A stretch of DNA of 35,912 bases from an uncultured Bacteroidia bacterium (GTDB taxonomy: Bacteria; Bacteroidota; Bacteroidia; Bacteroidales; UBA932): the NCBI GenBank assembly GCA_902779785.1, contig CACZDC010000013.1, forward strand, positions 1-35,912, in the 5' to 3' direction. The notes under the pieces were generated by a model that searched no databases, was not told the DNA's origin, and was given only the letters and a program-made list of their open reading frames with translations. Numbering within the stretch: the stretch's first letter is position 1; each line of letters opens with the position of its first letter. Position numbers and translations under genes: made by a program. This document shows positions 14,931 through 23,955 of this stretch, one piece after another.

Positions 14931-16796
14931 ATGTTAAGCCATCTCCTCACAGCCCTGCTGTCCATAGTACTTCTCCAGACCAATCCGACCGTCAGCTGGA
15001 ATGCCGTGCTGAAGCATCTGGAAGGAGAGAACTACGAACTCATCCTCTCGGGTAAAGTAGCCCCCGACTATTATGTCCATCCCGCCGGCGTAAAGTACTC
15101 CGGCACCGAACTCAAAGTGGAAGAAACTGAGGGCGTGGAACTTAAAGGCGAGCTCAGAGAAGAATTCACCCCCTCGGACTATAAGGGCGAGGTGGTCGTA
15201 GAGGGCGAATACGTCCTCCGCCAGGGACTGCGAATCAAATCCGCGGGCTCTGCCGGCAACCCCGCCAACAACTCCCCCGGCAGCTACGTCAGCGGTTCCG
15301 TCAGCTGGAGCGCCTGCAGCGGCGACGAGTGCGGCAGGAGAGAGGACTATGACTTCTCCCTCCCGCTCCCCTCGAAAGCCTCCGGAGGCCTCTGGGGCCT
15401 TATCCTGGAAGCCATCCTCTGGGGCCTGCTGATGCTTCTGACCCCCTGCGTCTTCCCTATGGTCCCGATGACCGTGTCCTTCTTCCTGAAACAGTCGTCC
15501 AGCCCGGCCAGGGGCCGCTTCAACGCCCTTGCCTACGGCCTTTTCATAGTCCTGCTCTACACCCTCCCGATCTGCATAATAATAGGCATAACCCGCCTCG
15601 CGGGAGGAGCGGCCGTCACCGCGGACATCTTCAACTGGCTCTCGACCCACTGGCTGCCGAACATCATATTCTTCGTAATCTTTATGCTCTTCGCGGCCTC
15701 TTTCTTCGGGGCTTTCGAACTTACCCTGCCGTCGAAATGGACCACCAAGGCCGACCAGGGCAGCAACAAGGGCGGCCTGGCCGGGGTCTTTTTCCTGGCC
15801 CTGACCCTCGTCCTGGTCAGTTTCAGCTGCACAGGCCCCATAGTCGGGACCGTCCTGATCAAGAGCACCCAGGGGGAATTCTGGGCCCCGATGGTCACAA
15901 TGCTGGCTTTCAGCACGGCCTTCGCCCTCCCCTTCGCCCTGCTGGCCTTCTTCCCTTCGATGCTCGACAGACTCCCCCGCAGCGGCGGATGGCTGAACAG
16001 CGTAAAGGTCGTCCTGGGCTTCGTGGAGCTCGCCCTCGGCCTGAAATTCCTCTCCGTTGCCGACCAGACCTACCACTGGCATCTTCTCGACAGGGAGGTC
16101 TATCTGGCTATATGGATAGTGATTTTCACCCTTCTGGGACTGTATCTGCTCGGAAAACTCCGTTTCAAATACGACTCCCCGCTTGAGTACATCTCCCTCG
16201 GTCGCCTTGCCCTGGCCATAGCCGACTTCGCCTTCGTGGTCTATCTTATCCCCGGAATGTGGGGTGCCCCGCTGAAGGCCCTCAGCGGCTATCTCCCGCC
16301 TATGGAGACCCAGGATTTCGTGCTCGGCCGCTATGCGGAGCCCTCCGTCCAGCCAAGCGGACTTCCCTCCGGAACCATATCCCTCCCACACTCCCTGAGC
16401 GGCTATACCAGCCTAGACGAGGCCCTTGAAGAGGCCGCACTTCAGGGCAAGAAGGTCTTTGTGGATATCAGCGGCCACGGCTGCGTCAACTGCCGCGAAA
16501 TGGAGGCCAGAGTCTGGAGCGATCCAGAGGTGCTTGAGCGCCTCCGGGAGGACTTCGTAATCCTCGCCCTCTATGTGGACGACAAGACCAGACTGCCTGA
16601 ATCTCAATGGATTACTACCAGCTCCGGCAAAGTGCTCAAGTATGTCGGCAGGGTCAATTCTCAGCTTGTCTATGAACGCTTCGGCGTAAATTCCCAGCCA
16701 AACTACCTTATACTCGACCCCGAGGGGAACATCCTCGCCGGGCCGTATTCCTATAACCTGAGTGTCAGCGACTTCCTCAACTTTCTCAAACTATGA
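14931..16796 (+). CDS. dsbD: DsbD-family thiol:disulfide interchange protein (cytochrome c biogenesis/thioredoxin fusion)
   Basis: The start at 14931 was chosen because it gives a signal peptide and lies 29 bp after the -7 box; an in-frame start at 14418 would run through the opposing NUDIX gene. The 621-aa protein has an N-terminal periplasmic domain with a Cys pair (C129, C134), then eight or so membrane segments. The paired redox cysteines are in TPCVFPMVPM (C173) and SFSCTGPIVGT (C300). A C-terminal thioredoxin-like domain carries CVNC (C518, C521). DsbD proteins carry electrons from cytoplasmic thioredoxin to periplasmic disulfide partners. Length and domain order are normal for Bacteroidetes. 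It overlaps the following SDR gene by 4 bp. Confidence 0.93.
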   Translation: MLSHLLTALLSIVLLQTNPTVSWNAVLKHLEGENYELILSGKVAPDYYVHPAGVKYSGTELKVEETEGVELKGELREEFTPSDYKGEVVVEGEYVLRQGLRIKSAGSAGNPANNSPGSYVSGSVSWSACSGDECGRREDYDFSLPLPSKASGGLWGLILEAILWGLLMLLTPCVFPMVPMTVSFFLKQSSSPARGRFNALAYGLFIVLLYTLPICIIIGITRLAGGAAVTADIFNWLSTHWLPNIIFFVIFMLFAASFFGAFELTLPSKWTTKADQGSNKGGLAGVFFLALTLVLVSFSCTGPIVGTVLIKSTQGEFWAPMVTMLAFSTAFALPFALLAFFPSMLDRLPRSGGWLNSVKVVLGFVELALGLKFLSVADQTYHWHLLDREVYLAIWIVIFTLLGLYLLGKLRFKYDSPLEYISLGRLALAIADFAFVVYLIPGMWGAPLKALSGYLPPMETQDFVLGRYAEPSVQPSGLPSGTISLPHSLSGYTSLDEALEEAALQGKKVFVDISGHGCVNCREMEARVWSDPEVLERLREDFVILALYVDDKTRLPESQWITTSSGKVLKYVGRVNSQLVYERFGVNSQPNYLILDPEGNILAGPYSYNLSVSDFLNFLKL

Positions 16797-17587
16797 TCAT
16801 TCTTATTACAGGCATCAGCTCCGGCTTCGGAAAGGCGATGGCCGGGCAGCTCAGCGCAGAAGGACACCGCGTGTACGGCACATACAGAAGAGAATGCGAA
16901 CAGCTCGAAGGGGTGCATTATATCAAATGCGAAGTGACTGACATACAGCAAGTTGAAGCCACAGTCAGGACGGTGTTGGACGCCGAAGGAAAAATCGACG
17001 TGTTCATCAACAACGCCGGAGGCGGCATAGGCGGCCCGCTGGAATTCACCTCCCCGGAAGACGCGCGGAAACTGATGGAGGTCAACTGGATGGGTATGGT
17101 CAATTTCCTTCATTTCGTCCTACCGCCGATGCGAAAGGCGGGGAAGGGGAAAATCCTGTGTTTCAGCTCCATAGGAGGTCTTATGGGTCTCCCCTACCAG
17201 GGAGTCTATTCCGCAAGCAAATTCGCGATTGAAGGCTATTGCGAGGCCCTGAGGCTGGAACTTTGCCGCAGCGGGATAAGCGTCACCGTCATCCAGCCCG
17301 GAGACTTTGCGACCAAGTTTACCGCTAGCCGGCAGAATCTGTCGGGAGACGAGGTCGCGAAGGCCTATCCCGGCTATGCAAGAAGCCTTGGAATTATCGA
17401 AGCCAATGAAAACGGTGGGCTGAAAGCTGATTTTCTCGCCCGCAGGATATCCCGTATCGTAAAGAGTAAGAACCCGCCCTACAGCGCCGTAATCGCTACC
17501 TGGGACCAGAAACTCTCCGTCCTGCTGAAGAGGATTCTGCCGGAGCGCTGCTTCGCCTGGATACTGAAGCTCTACTACAAGCTCTAG
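16793..17587 (+). CDS. SDR family NAD(P)-dependent oxidoreductase
   Basis: The 264-aa protein is a classical short-chain dehydrogenase/reductase. It has the cofactor loop TGISSGFG (residues 6-13), INNAG (72-76), the catalytic Ser in CFSSIGG (about 125-126) and YSASK (Y139, K143). The substrate is not predictable; related enzymes act on sugars, lipids or ketones. The start overlaps the DsbD stop as ATGA, so the two genes are translationally coupled. Its 3' end overlaps the convergent two-TM gene by 4 bp. A basic C-terminal tail (LLKRILPERCFAWILKLYYKL) could associate with the membrane. Confidence 0.92.
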   Translation: MIILITGISSGFGKAMAGQLSAEGHRVYGTYRRECEQLEGVHYIKCEVTDIQQVEATVRTVLDAEGKIDVFINNAGGGIGGPLEFTSPEDARKLMEVNWMGMVNFLHFVLPPMRKAGKGKILCFSSIGGLMGLPYQGVYSASKFAIEGYCEALRLELCRSGISVTVIQPGDFATKFTASRQNLSGDEVAKAYPGYARSLGIIEANENGGLKADFLARRISRIVKSKNPPYSAVIATWDQKLSVLLKRILPERCFAWILKLYYKL

Positions 17588-18006
17588 ATGTGCCCTCCGC
17601 CCTGGGCCTTAAGCTCCTCGTCCACTTTTTCCTTTTCCTGCATCAGCAGGTCCAGGAGCCAGTCTTTCTGCTCGTCCACCAGTCCGAGGTCGCGGCAGGC
17701 GCTCTCATAGCGCCCTATAACGGCCTCCTGATAGCGGTGATAGACCATTGACTTGCGGATCTCCTCCTCAATGGTCTCGTGCTCGATCTCGTAACTGTCC
17801 TTGTAATACTCCTTATAGACTTTTTCCGAACTGTAGCGTATGCAGAAATAGAACATTCCGGTGGCCAGGATGACTATTCCGAGTATACCTACGGCCAGAG
17901 GGACCACCTGGATAAGGCCCAGCATACCGAGGGTCGAACCGCCGAGGAATATCAGCAGGGCGACGAGTTCATTGACGTGGTATTTGAATAAGTCTTTGAG
18001 TATCAT
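17584..18006 (-). CDS. Small two-TM membrane protein, last gene of the TPR/histidine kinase operon
   Basis: I do not recognise this 140-aa protein. Residues 13-34 (LVALLIFLGGSTLGMLGLIQVV) and 35-57 (PLAVGILGIVILATGMFYFCIRY) form a tight membrane hairpin. The remaining 80 residues are a soluble, charged, helical domain with coiled-coil character (EIEHETIEEEIRK, MQEKEKVDEELKAQ). The start overlaps the upstream TPR gene stop by 4 bp, so it is translated as part of the operon. It may be an accessory or scaffold subunit of the signalling complex, which is inference from position only. Confidence 0.75.
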   Translation of the reverse strand: MILKDLFKYHVNELVALLIFLGGSTLGMLGLIQVVPLAVGILGIVILATGMFYFCIRYSSEKVYKEYYKDSYEIEHETIEEEIRKSMVYHRYQEAVIGRYESACRDLGLVDEQKDWLLDLLMQEKEKVDEELKAQGGGHI

Positions 18007-19316
18007 AGTCTGAGCATATTTGTCTTACGGTTCTGCAATATCTTGATTTTGAACTGGTTCTCCGATTCCTTCGCCTCCATCGCCTTCTGGAAGGCACGGC
18101 GGGAGGCAAGCATCTCGGAGTTCCGGCGGCGCATCTCGTCCAGGTTCCGGCGCAGTTTCCACTGGCTCAGCAGAAGAGCCATAAAGGCTATGGCGAACAT
18201 CACCAGGAAGCCTATCATTATGGTCAGCTGGTTGCGGGCCTTAAGTTCCTGCGCCTCTTCCCGGAGCTGGGCGTTATGCATCTCGGCGTCCAGGATCGCT
18301 AGGTCTTCGTTCTGGACCTTGATATAGACCGAGTCCTTCTTGTCCATAAGGGCGGCCAGCTGGGAGTAGGCCTGGTCATATTCCCTCATCTGGGCATAGA
18401 TTCCGTGCTTCTGTTCCAGACGGGAGCGGAGCGTCCCGAGAGAATCGGCTGCGGCCAAGGCTTCGTGGAGCAGGCCGAGCGAACGGAAATAGCTGATGTC
18501 CAGCTTGTAGCGGGAGTCGGCATCGGCCTGCATACGGTAGAGAGGATTCTCCGCGAGGGAGTCGTATATCTCCATAAAACTGTCCCAGTCACCCTTGGAG
18601 GAAGAGATGAAGGCCCTGGTCATCGCGGCCTTGATTCCTATGCTGGGGAAAAAGGGTTCATACTCCTCTGCCTTTGCGACATACTGCTCGGCACCGAGGA
18701 AGTCCCCGGCCTTTACATATTCCTGGGAGAGAAGCAGATAGAGGTTCGGAAGGTCCTGCTCCGCACGGGCAGCCTTGCACCAGGATGCGGCCTCTTCGAG
18801 GTTGCGGATGGCAAGGTGATGGTTTTCGCGGGAACTGTGGATGAGACCTATGATGCGGTAGGAATACATCCGGCCCACGGGAAGCTGCTCCACGGAAGAG
18901 AGCCTTCCAAGTTCGCGGGCCTCCAGCATAGCCTCGGAACTCCGGCCGAGGGTGACCAGATACTCGCAGTATTCGTGCAGGAAGGAAAAATAGAATACCC
19001 GCGCGTTCTTGCGTTCGCCGAGCAGCGCCTTCAGTTCCGTAGCCGTAGAATCCATCCTCTCGTATTCGTGCAGGGCATAACGCACCGGCATCTCCAGCGA
19101 GAGGGCGAGGCTTTTGTAGCGGTAATCGTCCTTCTGCACCCCTGCGGCATAGATGGAATCGGCAAGGGCGAGATTGGCGGGATTGAACTGCTGCATACGG
19201 CCATAGGCATAGCGCAGGAAGGTATCCTGGTCGACTCTCAGACGATTGACTATCTGAGCGCCGGCGCCGAGGCATACCAAGGCCGCAAGCAGGCCAAGAA
19301 GCAGTTTGCGCAGCAT
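18003..19316 (-). CDS. TPR membrane protein lacking a kinase domain (sensor half only)
   Basis: The 437-aa protein has a signal peptide (MLRKLLLGLLAALVCLGAGA) and a helical-repeat periplasmic region of TPR type to about residue 355 (for example NLYLLLSQEYVKAGDFLGAEQYVAKAEEYEP). A single TM helix (LTIMIGFLVMFAIAFMALLLS, about 363-383) is followed by a basic coiled coil. This is the architecture of the sensor half of Bacteroidetes TPR histidine kinases, but the protein stops after the coiled coil (ILQNRKTNMLRL), where a HisKA domain would normally begin. The clean stop and tight overlaps on both sides (1 bp with the response regulator gene, 4 bp with the next gene) suggest a kept design more than a fresh truncation. 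Confidence 0.82.
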   Translation of the reverse strand: MLRKLLLGLLAALVCLGAGAQIVNRLRVDQDTFLRYAYGRMQQFNPANLALADSIYAAGVQKDDYRYKSLALSLEMPVRYALHEYERMDSTATELKALLGERKNARVFYFSFLHEYCEYLVTLGRSSEAMLEARELGRLSSVEQLPVGRMYSYRIIGLIHSSRENHHLAIRNLEEAASWCKAARAEQDLPNLYLLLSQEYVKAGDFLGAEQYVAKAEEYEPFFPSIGIKAAMTRAFISSSKGDWDSFMEIYDSLAENPLYRMQADADSRYKLDISYFRSLGLLHEALAAADSLGTLRSRLEQKHGIYAQMREYDQAYSQLAALMDKKDSVYIKVQNEDLAILDAEMHNAQLREEAQELKARNQLTIMIGFLVMFAIAFMALLLSQWKLRRNLDEMRRRNSEMLASRRAFQKAMEAKESENQFKIKILQNRKTNMLRL

Positions 19317-19735
19317 TATTTCCTCTGGGACTGGACTATCTGGATCTGGGTTATGACCGTGGTTATGAGCCTTTCCATTATGATGGGCTTCATAATGAAG
19401 TCGTCGGCCCCCACATTGAAGCCCTTGACCACATCCTCGTTGGAATTCAGGGCGCTGAGAATCACGATACGGATATCGGCGGTCTCGGGGTTCTCCTTCA
19501 GACGCCTGATGACCTCAAAGCCGTCTATCCCCGGCATCATCAGGTCCAGCAGGATCAGGTCCGGCTTTTTCTCCGCCACGGCATCCAGGGCGGCCTGGCC
19601 GGAAGAGGCAGTGCGCAAGTTGAAATTGAAGCGCATCAGCATCTTCTGGACGAGAATCAGATTGATGGGAATATCGTCTACTGCGAGCACGTTGAAGTCG
19701 GAGTAGTTATGATTCTGGGCGTAAAGCGGTGTCAT
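19316..19735 (-). CDS. Single-domain response regulator (CheY-like receiver)
   Basis: The ATG at 19735 was chosen. A start further upstream (19810) would only add residues encoded inside the preceding gene's tail. The 139-aa product is one receiver domain: acidic pair D20-D21, phosphoacceptor D64 (LILLDLMMPG), Ser94 in ILSA, Lys116 in FIMKP. No DNA-binding or output domain follows, so it must pass the signal by protein contact or as a phosphorelay intermediate. It overlaps the upstream TPR gene by 29 bp and shares one base (TAATG) with the next. The cognate kinase is presumably the histidine kinase two genes upstream. Confidence 0.9.
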   Translation of the reverse strand: MTPLYAQNHNYSDFNVLAVDDIPINLILVQKMLMRFNFNLRTASSGQAALDAVAEKKPDLILLDLMMPGIDGFEVIRRLKENPETADIRIVILSALNSNEDVVKGFNVGADDFIMKPIIMERLITTVITQIQIVQSQRK

Positions 19736-20939
19736 TATCTTTGGATTTTTGTTTTCGTAAATAAAGGCTTGAAAGGGCGGCGAGAAGGGCGGCCACAAGA
19801 ACTCCGACAATAAGCCAGAGCATACGTGTGATGCGCTTCTGACGTTGCAGGGCCAGGCTCAGCTGGCGCTGATGGACGGAGGAGGACAATTCCTCCATCT
19901 TCATATTGTTGAGCGCATAAATGTCCGAGTAGAAGGTCGAGACAATCCTGGAGCCCATCCAGGCGGCGACATCCTCACGCTTGGAAGCGATGGAGAGGTC
20001 ACGCAGATAGAGCATCTGCTGGCGCACATTCACCTTTGAGGCACGGACGATGACACTGTCCCTGGGCGCTCCCTGAAGAATGGCGTCCGTGCTGGAAAAG
20101 AGCCACTCGCCGCCGGTAATCATCGGGGCGAACTCGCTGTCGGAGAGACAGATGTCCCTGTAATGGCGGTAAGTCGTCATATCCTTGTCCATAGCGGAGA
20201 GCCGCGCCTTGTAATACATCGAGCGGAGAGTGTCCTGATGAGTCTTCGCAGCCTCCTCAGCATAACGGCAATAGAATCTTGACGAGTCGGACCCCGCAGT
20301 ATAGGTGTCGGCAAGGTCGCAGCAGTGCCTGGTGATGCTCTGCCGGCGGAGAGTTTCGTCCGTGCTGTTCTCGAAGAGCTTGACTGCCCGCTGAAGATGC
20401 TTGCGGGCATTGAGGATATCGTTCTGATGATAGTAGAGCGCCGCTATATAAGTATGGCTCTGCCAGATTCCGTATTCATCTTCATTCTTCAAGGCGATAT
20501 CCATCATCTCATTGAGCAGAGCCATTGCGTGGACTTCCTGCTTGGTGTTTATGTAATAGTTCTGGCAAAGTACATAGGAATAGTAGAAATACTGGAGATA
20601 GCCTGTTTCGAGGGCTATGCCCACGGTCTCTTTTTTCTGGTTTTCGACCATCTCATTCCCTTCTGCCCTGTCCGTCATAGCCCTGGCGAAGCGGATTACC
20701 CTCTTGAGCTTGCAGATATAGTGGATGGTGCGGGCCTTTTCGTCCCCTACCTCCTGGGCACGCTTCAGCAAAGCGTCGTTGGCATAGTCAAAAGCATCGT
20801 TGGAGGTATCCGGGACAAGGGATTCGGCCATACGGAAATACTCGTAGCACTTGTCGTCGATGCCATAGGGATTGGTCTGCGCCGCGACATTCAGGGCGAA
20901 GAGAGAAAGGAGTGCCGATATGAGAAGCCTGTGCTTCAT
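19707..20939 (-). CDS. TPR membrane protein paralogous to the sensor of the adjacent histidine kinase, no kinase domain
   Basis: The 410-aa protein has a signal peptide (MKHRLLISALLSLFALNVAA) and a periplasmic region clearly paralogous to that of the next gene upstream. Compare NPYGIDDKCYEYFRMAESL with NPLGIDKTCYSLYKETEKQL, and DEYGIWQSHTYIAALYYHQND with DAYGIWTSSKYLADIYIRHND; HCCDLADTY against YCDLADTY also aligns. One TM helix (MLWLIVGVLVAALLAALSSLYL, about 375-396) is followed by a cytoplasmic tail of only about 14 residues, so no catalytic domain is present. It probably arose by duplication of the sensor. A plausible role is to form mixed dimers with the kinase or compete for its ligand. 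It overlaps the kinase stop by 4 bp. Confidence 0.85.
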   Translation of the reverse strand: MKHRLLISALLSLFALNVAAQTNPYGIDDKCYEYFRMAESLVPDTSNDAFDYANDALLKRAQEVGDEKARTIHYICKLKRVIRFARAMTDRAEGNEMVENQKKETVGIALETGYLQYFYYSYVLCQNYYINTKQEVHAMALLNEMMDIALKNEDEYGIWQSHTYIAALYYHQNDILNARKHLQRAVKLFENSTDETLRRQSITRHCCDLADTYTAGSDSSRFYCRYAEEAAKTHQDTLRSMYYKARLSAMDKDMTTYRHYRDICLSDSEFAPMITGGEWLFSSTDAILQGAPRDSVIVRASKVNVRQQMLYLRDLSIASKREDVAAWMGSRIVSTFYSDIYALNNMKMEELSSSVHQRQLSLALQRQKRITRMLWLIVGVLVAALLAALSSLYLRKQKSKDNDTALRPES

Positions 20940-22864
20940 TTTTCTGGAGGTGTAAGAGGCAGAATGAATACGAACCTTGCGCCGGGGCCTTCGTGCTTCA
21001 CGTCCAGCTCCACCCTGGCGCCCATCCTGGAGGCGATGTCGCGGCAGATGCTCAGGCCGAGGCCCGTCCCCTGCACGAATTCATCCAGTTTGGTGAAGCG
21101 CTCGAAGATCTTCTCGGCCTGCTCCGGGGGAACGCCGCTTCCGGTATCCGTAACTGAGAAAGTGACGAAACCGGGATTCTCGCTGAGGGAGCTAGAGAGT
21201 ACGATCTCGCCCTTGGGAGTATGCTTGCAGGAGTTTGTAAGCAGGTTTATGAGTATCTGCTGGACGCGCCTCGGATCCGTCCTGAAGCTGAAGGGTGCGG
21301 GATCCTCAGGGGCATAGTACATCCTGACTCCGGGCTGGAGACGGTGCTCTGCGCTGGTAATGGCCGCTTCGCACATAAAATTCTTCTCGCCTTCTTCGTA
21401 AGTGATCCTGTACTCGCCCTTGTCCATAGCCGAGGCGTTCAGGATGTCGTCCAGCAGCATCGTCAGCATCTTGGTATTGTTGACGATATAGCCGGAGAAC
21501 TCCTCCTTTTCCTCGGATGAAAGGCTGCCGTCCGGAAGGGTCAGAAGCTGGGAGAATCCGACAATCGCATTCAGCGGAGTCCTCACTTCGTGGCTCATAT
21601 TCTGCACGAAGCGGGTCTTGGCGGCGTCGGCCAGCAGCACCCTCTTGTTGGCCTTCTTGAGCTGGCGGATATGATAGAAAGAGAAGAAGGCGGTAACCAG
21701 GAGGACTATTCCCAGGAACACGGCCAGGAAACGGGAAATCTTGGATATGAGCTGCTCCTTGGAGGCGAGTTCCGCATTCAGTGCGGCCTTGCCCATAGAC
21801 ACGTCAAGTTCCGATATCCTGGAATTGTTGCTGTCGGAAATCAGCGACTCCATTATATTGACAAGCTTCTTTTCGACGGTGAAGGCGAACTCCTTGTAGC
21901 CCCTGTTCTCGCAGAGGTTGGCGATGACCTTCATCTCACGCACCATGGAAAGTTTGTATATGTCCTCTTCCCTTTGGAGTATGGAGCCGTCGCGGGTCGC
22001 ATCGATAAGCGAGAAGAAGAGTTCCGCGTCGGAAGTGATGGTCGGGAAATCGGGATCCGAGGTGCAGAGCTGCCTGAGCCTGAGGTACTCCGACTGGTTG
22101 TCGTCAAGGGCGGCTAGCCTGAGGCGGTAATAGCGGCAGCGGAGCGAATCCATATGCGATTTCGCATTCTCCCAGCCGAGCATCACATTGATCCTCACCG
22201 AGTCGGAAGCGATCGGGTAGGTGTCGGCCAGGTCGCAGTACAGACGGGTGGGCGATTCCCTTTTGATTGCAGGGTCCGTGGAGGTATTGTACAGCTGGAG
22301 GGCCTGTTTGATATGGGGCTTGGCGCTCACATAGTCATTATGGCGTATGTAGATGTCGGCCAGATACTTGGAACTGGTCCATATCCCATAGGCATCCTTT
22401 TCCGCTATGGCGTGCTCCTGCATCTCCAGGATGAGGAGCATAGCCCGGTAGGACTCGCCGCGGCGGGTGTAGTACTCCTGCGAGAGCTGGTAGGCCCAGT
22501 AGAAATACACCGGGGTATCGTTCTCCAGGGCCGCCTGCTTGAGATTCTCGCGGGCCTCGTCCACCCGGGCGTCGTTATCCTCGGAGGCAGGCCTTGCAAG
22601 ATAGTTTTTCAGGACTTCCAGATGGTAGATCACCAGAGCCTTGCCGTCCTTCTTCTCGAGGGCTGAAAGACGAAGCAGTTCGGAAGCGGTGTCGAAACCG
22701 TCCTTTCCGAGCTGCTTTTCAGTCTCCTTGTATAGGGAGTAACAGGTTTTGTCTATTCCGAGCGGATTGTCCTCAGCCTTGAGAAGGGCCGGGCAGAGCA
22801 GGACCATAGCCAAGATGGCAAAGATCCGCAGACAGCCTCCCCGGAACGAATCAGAACTCGTCAT
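20936..22864 (-). CDS. TPR-sensor histidine kinase
   Basis: The 642-aa protein has an N-terminal signal/anchor (residues 11-30), a TPR-like periplasmic region (about 35-340) and a TM helix (FLAVFLGIVLLVTAFFSFYHI, about 379-399). A HisKA domain follows with phosphoacceptor H425 in QNMSHEVRTPLNAIVGF. The HATPase domain has an N-box (ILINLLTNSCKHTP, about 537-550), G1 (DTGSGVP, 573-579) and G2 (GTGLGL, 599-604). It ends after the ATPase domain, with no fused receiver. The receiver is supplied by the separate response regulator gene downstream. The start overlaps the fimbrillin-like gene by 14 bp. It is the only catalytic kinase of the operon. Confidence 0.93.
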   Translation of the reverse strand: MTSSDSFRGGCLRIFAILAMVLLCPALLKAEDNPLGIDKTCYSLYKETEKQLGKDGFDTASELLRLSALEKKDGKALVIYHLEVLKNYLARPASEDNDARVDEARENLKQAALENDTPVYFYWAYQLSQEYYTRRGESYRAMLLILEMQEHAIAEKDAYGIWTSSKYLADIYIRHNDYVSAKPHIKQALQLYNTSTDPAIKRESPTRLYCDLADTYPIASDSVRINVMLGWENAKSHMDSLRCRYYRLRLAALDDNQSEYLRLRQLCTSDPDFPTITSDAELFFSLIDATRDGSILQREEDIYKLSMVREMKVIANLCENRGYKEFAFTVEKKLVNIMESLISDSNNSRISELDVSMGKAALNAELASKEQLISKISRFLAVFLGIVLLVTAFFSFYHIRQLKKANKRVLLADAAKTRFVQNMSHEVRTPLNAIVGFSQLLTLPDGSLSSEEKEEFSGYIVNNTKMLTMLLDDILNASAMDKGEYRITYEEGEKNFMCEAAITSAEHRLQPGVRMYYAPEDPAPFSFRTDPRRVQQILINLLTNSCKHTPKGEIVLSSSLSENPGFVTFSVTDTGSGVPPEQAEKIFERFTKLDEFVQGTGLGLSICRDIASRMGARVELDVKHEGPGARFVFILPLTPPEK

Positions 22865-23930
22865 TGTTTTCGTAGATCTTCGTCTCCCAGTCGCTCACGG
22901 AAGGCGCGAAAGTAATCTGATTGTATATCTTGCCCACATCCAGGCCGAGATGGAAGGTGTACTGCTTGCCATAGGCCATCTTGTTGTCCGGCAGGACGCC
23001 GTAGAGCATATACTTGACTTTCTGATCTTTAAGGGCATCGTAATGGAAGTTGTTGTGGATGAAGTCGTCAATGTCGAAGACGACCTCCACATACTGCTTG
23101 CCCATCTCGAGCTCGTCCGGGATGGCATAGAAGCGGTAGCTGTCCGCCATCCTTGCCACGAGGGCGTCGCGGCCCACGAATTTTTCATTGTCCATACCCA
23201 CTCCGACACGGGCGTCGCCTTCGAAGACGACCTCGTCGCGGTAGTAGCCGCGGCGGTGCCAGAAGCCATAGCCGAACTCCATATCGTTGACGAAAACGCC
23301 GGCCGAGGCGACACAGTTCGCGGTCAGCTTCTTCAGATGGACAAGTCCCTGAAGGGCGGGATCGCTGGTGACGTCGCAAATCTTGAAACCGATATCGTTG
23401 GTTATGTGCTGGAATTCGAGCGGTACAAGGTTGAGCTGGTCCACGGCGCACTGGACCGTCTTCGAGACAAGCGGACCTGCGTCAGTCTCGGTTTCCCCGA
23501 AAGGAATGCTGTAGGTCTTGTTGTCCTCGCCATAGCTCAAGTGATTGACCCTGGGGTAATAAGCGCTCAGGGATACGGTAGTGGGGATGTCCCAGAGGCC
23601 GCTGTCGAAATGACCACGGTACATACCGTCGTGGTACGATACCATCTGGTTGTCCAGCAGGATGGCTCCCGTCTTGAAATCCACCCCGACAAGACCGACT
23701 GGAAGGGACTTGTCCATAGTGGCGATCTTGTCGCCCTCGTCGACCATCCCGCCCTTGGTGATGGCGGCCTGGGGAATCTGCTGCCCGTCACGGGTGACGG
23801 TCACGGGGAAGGCGACTTCCTTTTTCTGACTCAGCGAAGGAGCGTCCTGGGGGTCGTAGTACTCTGCACAGGAAAGAGCTGACGCCGCGGCGGCAATCAG
23901 GAGAACCGGATGTAGAAAAATGTTTCTCAT
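22851..23930 (-). CDS. Fimbrillin-like lipoprotein heading the histidine kinase operon
   Basis: The 359-aa protein has a lipoprotein signal (LLIAAAASALSC, Cys21) and a divergent Mfa/fimbrillin-like body. It contains a VAFPVTVTRDGQQ strand, AITKGG near residue 60 (compare the TKA segment of other fimbrillins), VGLVGVDFKTGAILLDNQMV, VSLSAYYPRVNHLSY, LVPLEFQHITNDIGFKI, YTFHLGLDVGKIYNQITF and a terminal FAPSVSDWETKI. The ending is the same kind as the fimbrillins at 1-3512. Its stop lies inside the kinase gene (14-bp overlap), so it is coupled to signalling genes, not to pilus genes. I infer a surface-exposed or outer-membrane partner of the TPR sensors. Transcription probably starts from the -7 box at 23956-23963. 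Confidence 0.8.
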   Translation of the reverse strand: MRNIFLHPVLLIAAAASALSCAEYYDPQDAPSLSQKKEVAFPVTVTRDGQQIPQAAITKGGMVDEGDKIATMDKSLPVGLVGVDFKTGAILLDNQMVSYHDGMYRGHFDSGLWDIPTTVSLSAYYPRVNHLSYGEDNKTYSIPFGETETDAGPLVSKTVQCAVDQLNLVPLEFQHITNDIGFKICDVTSDPALQGLVHLKKLTANCVASAGVFVNDMEFGYGFWHRRGYYRDEVVFEGDARVGVGMDNEKFVGRDALVARMADSYRFYAIPDELEMGKQYVEVVFDIDDFIHNNFHYDALKDQKVKYMLYGVLPDNKMAYGKQYTFHLGLDVGKIYNQITFAPSVSDWETKIYENNDEF

Positions 23931-23955
23931 TTGCGTCGTTTAAAATGTAACTCGG

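Noticed and set aside
19736-19810. N-terminal extension of the response regulator to 19810
   Set aside because: The extra 25 residues (MSEFLWPPFSPPF...) lie within the tail of the upstream gene and precede the receiver fold; receivers normally begin a few residues before the first strand.
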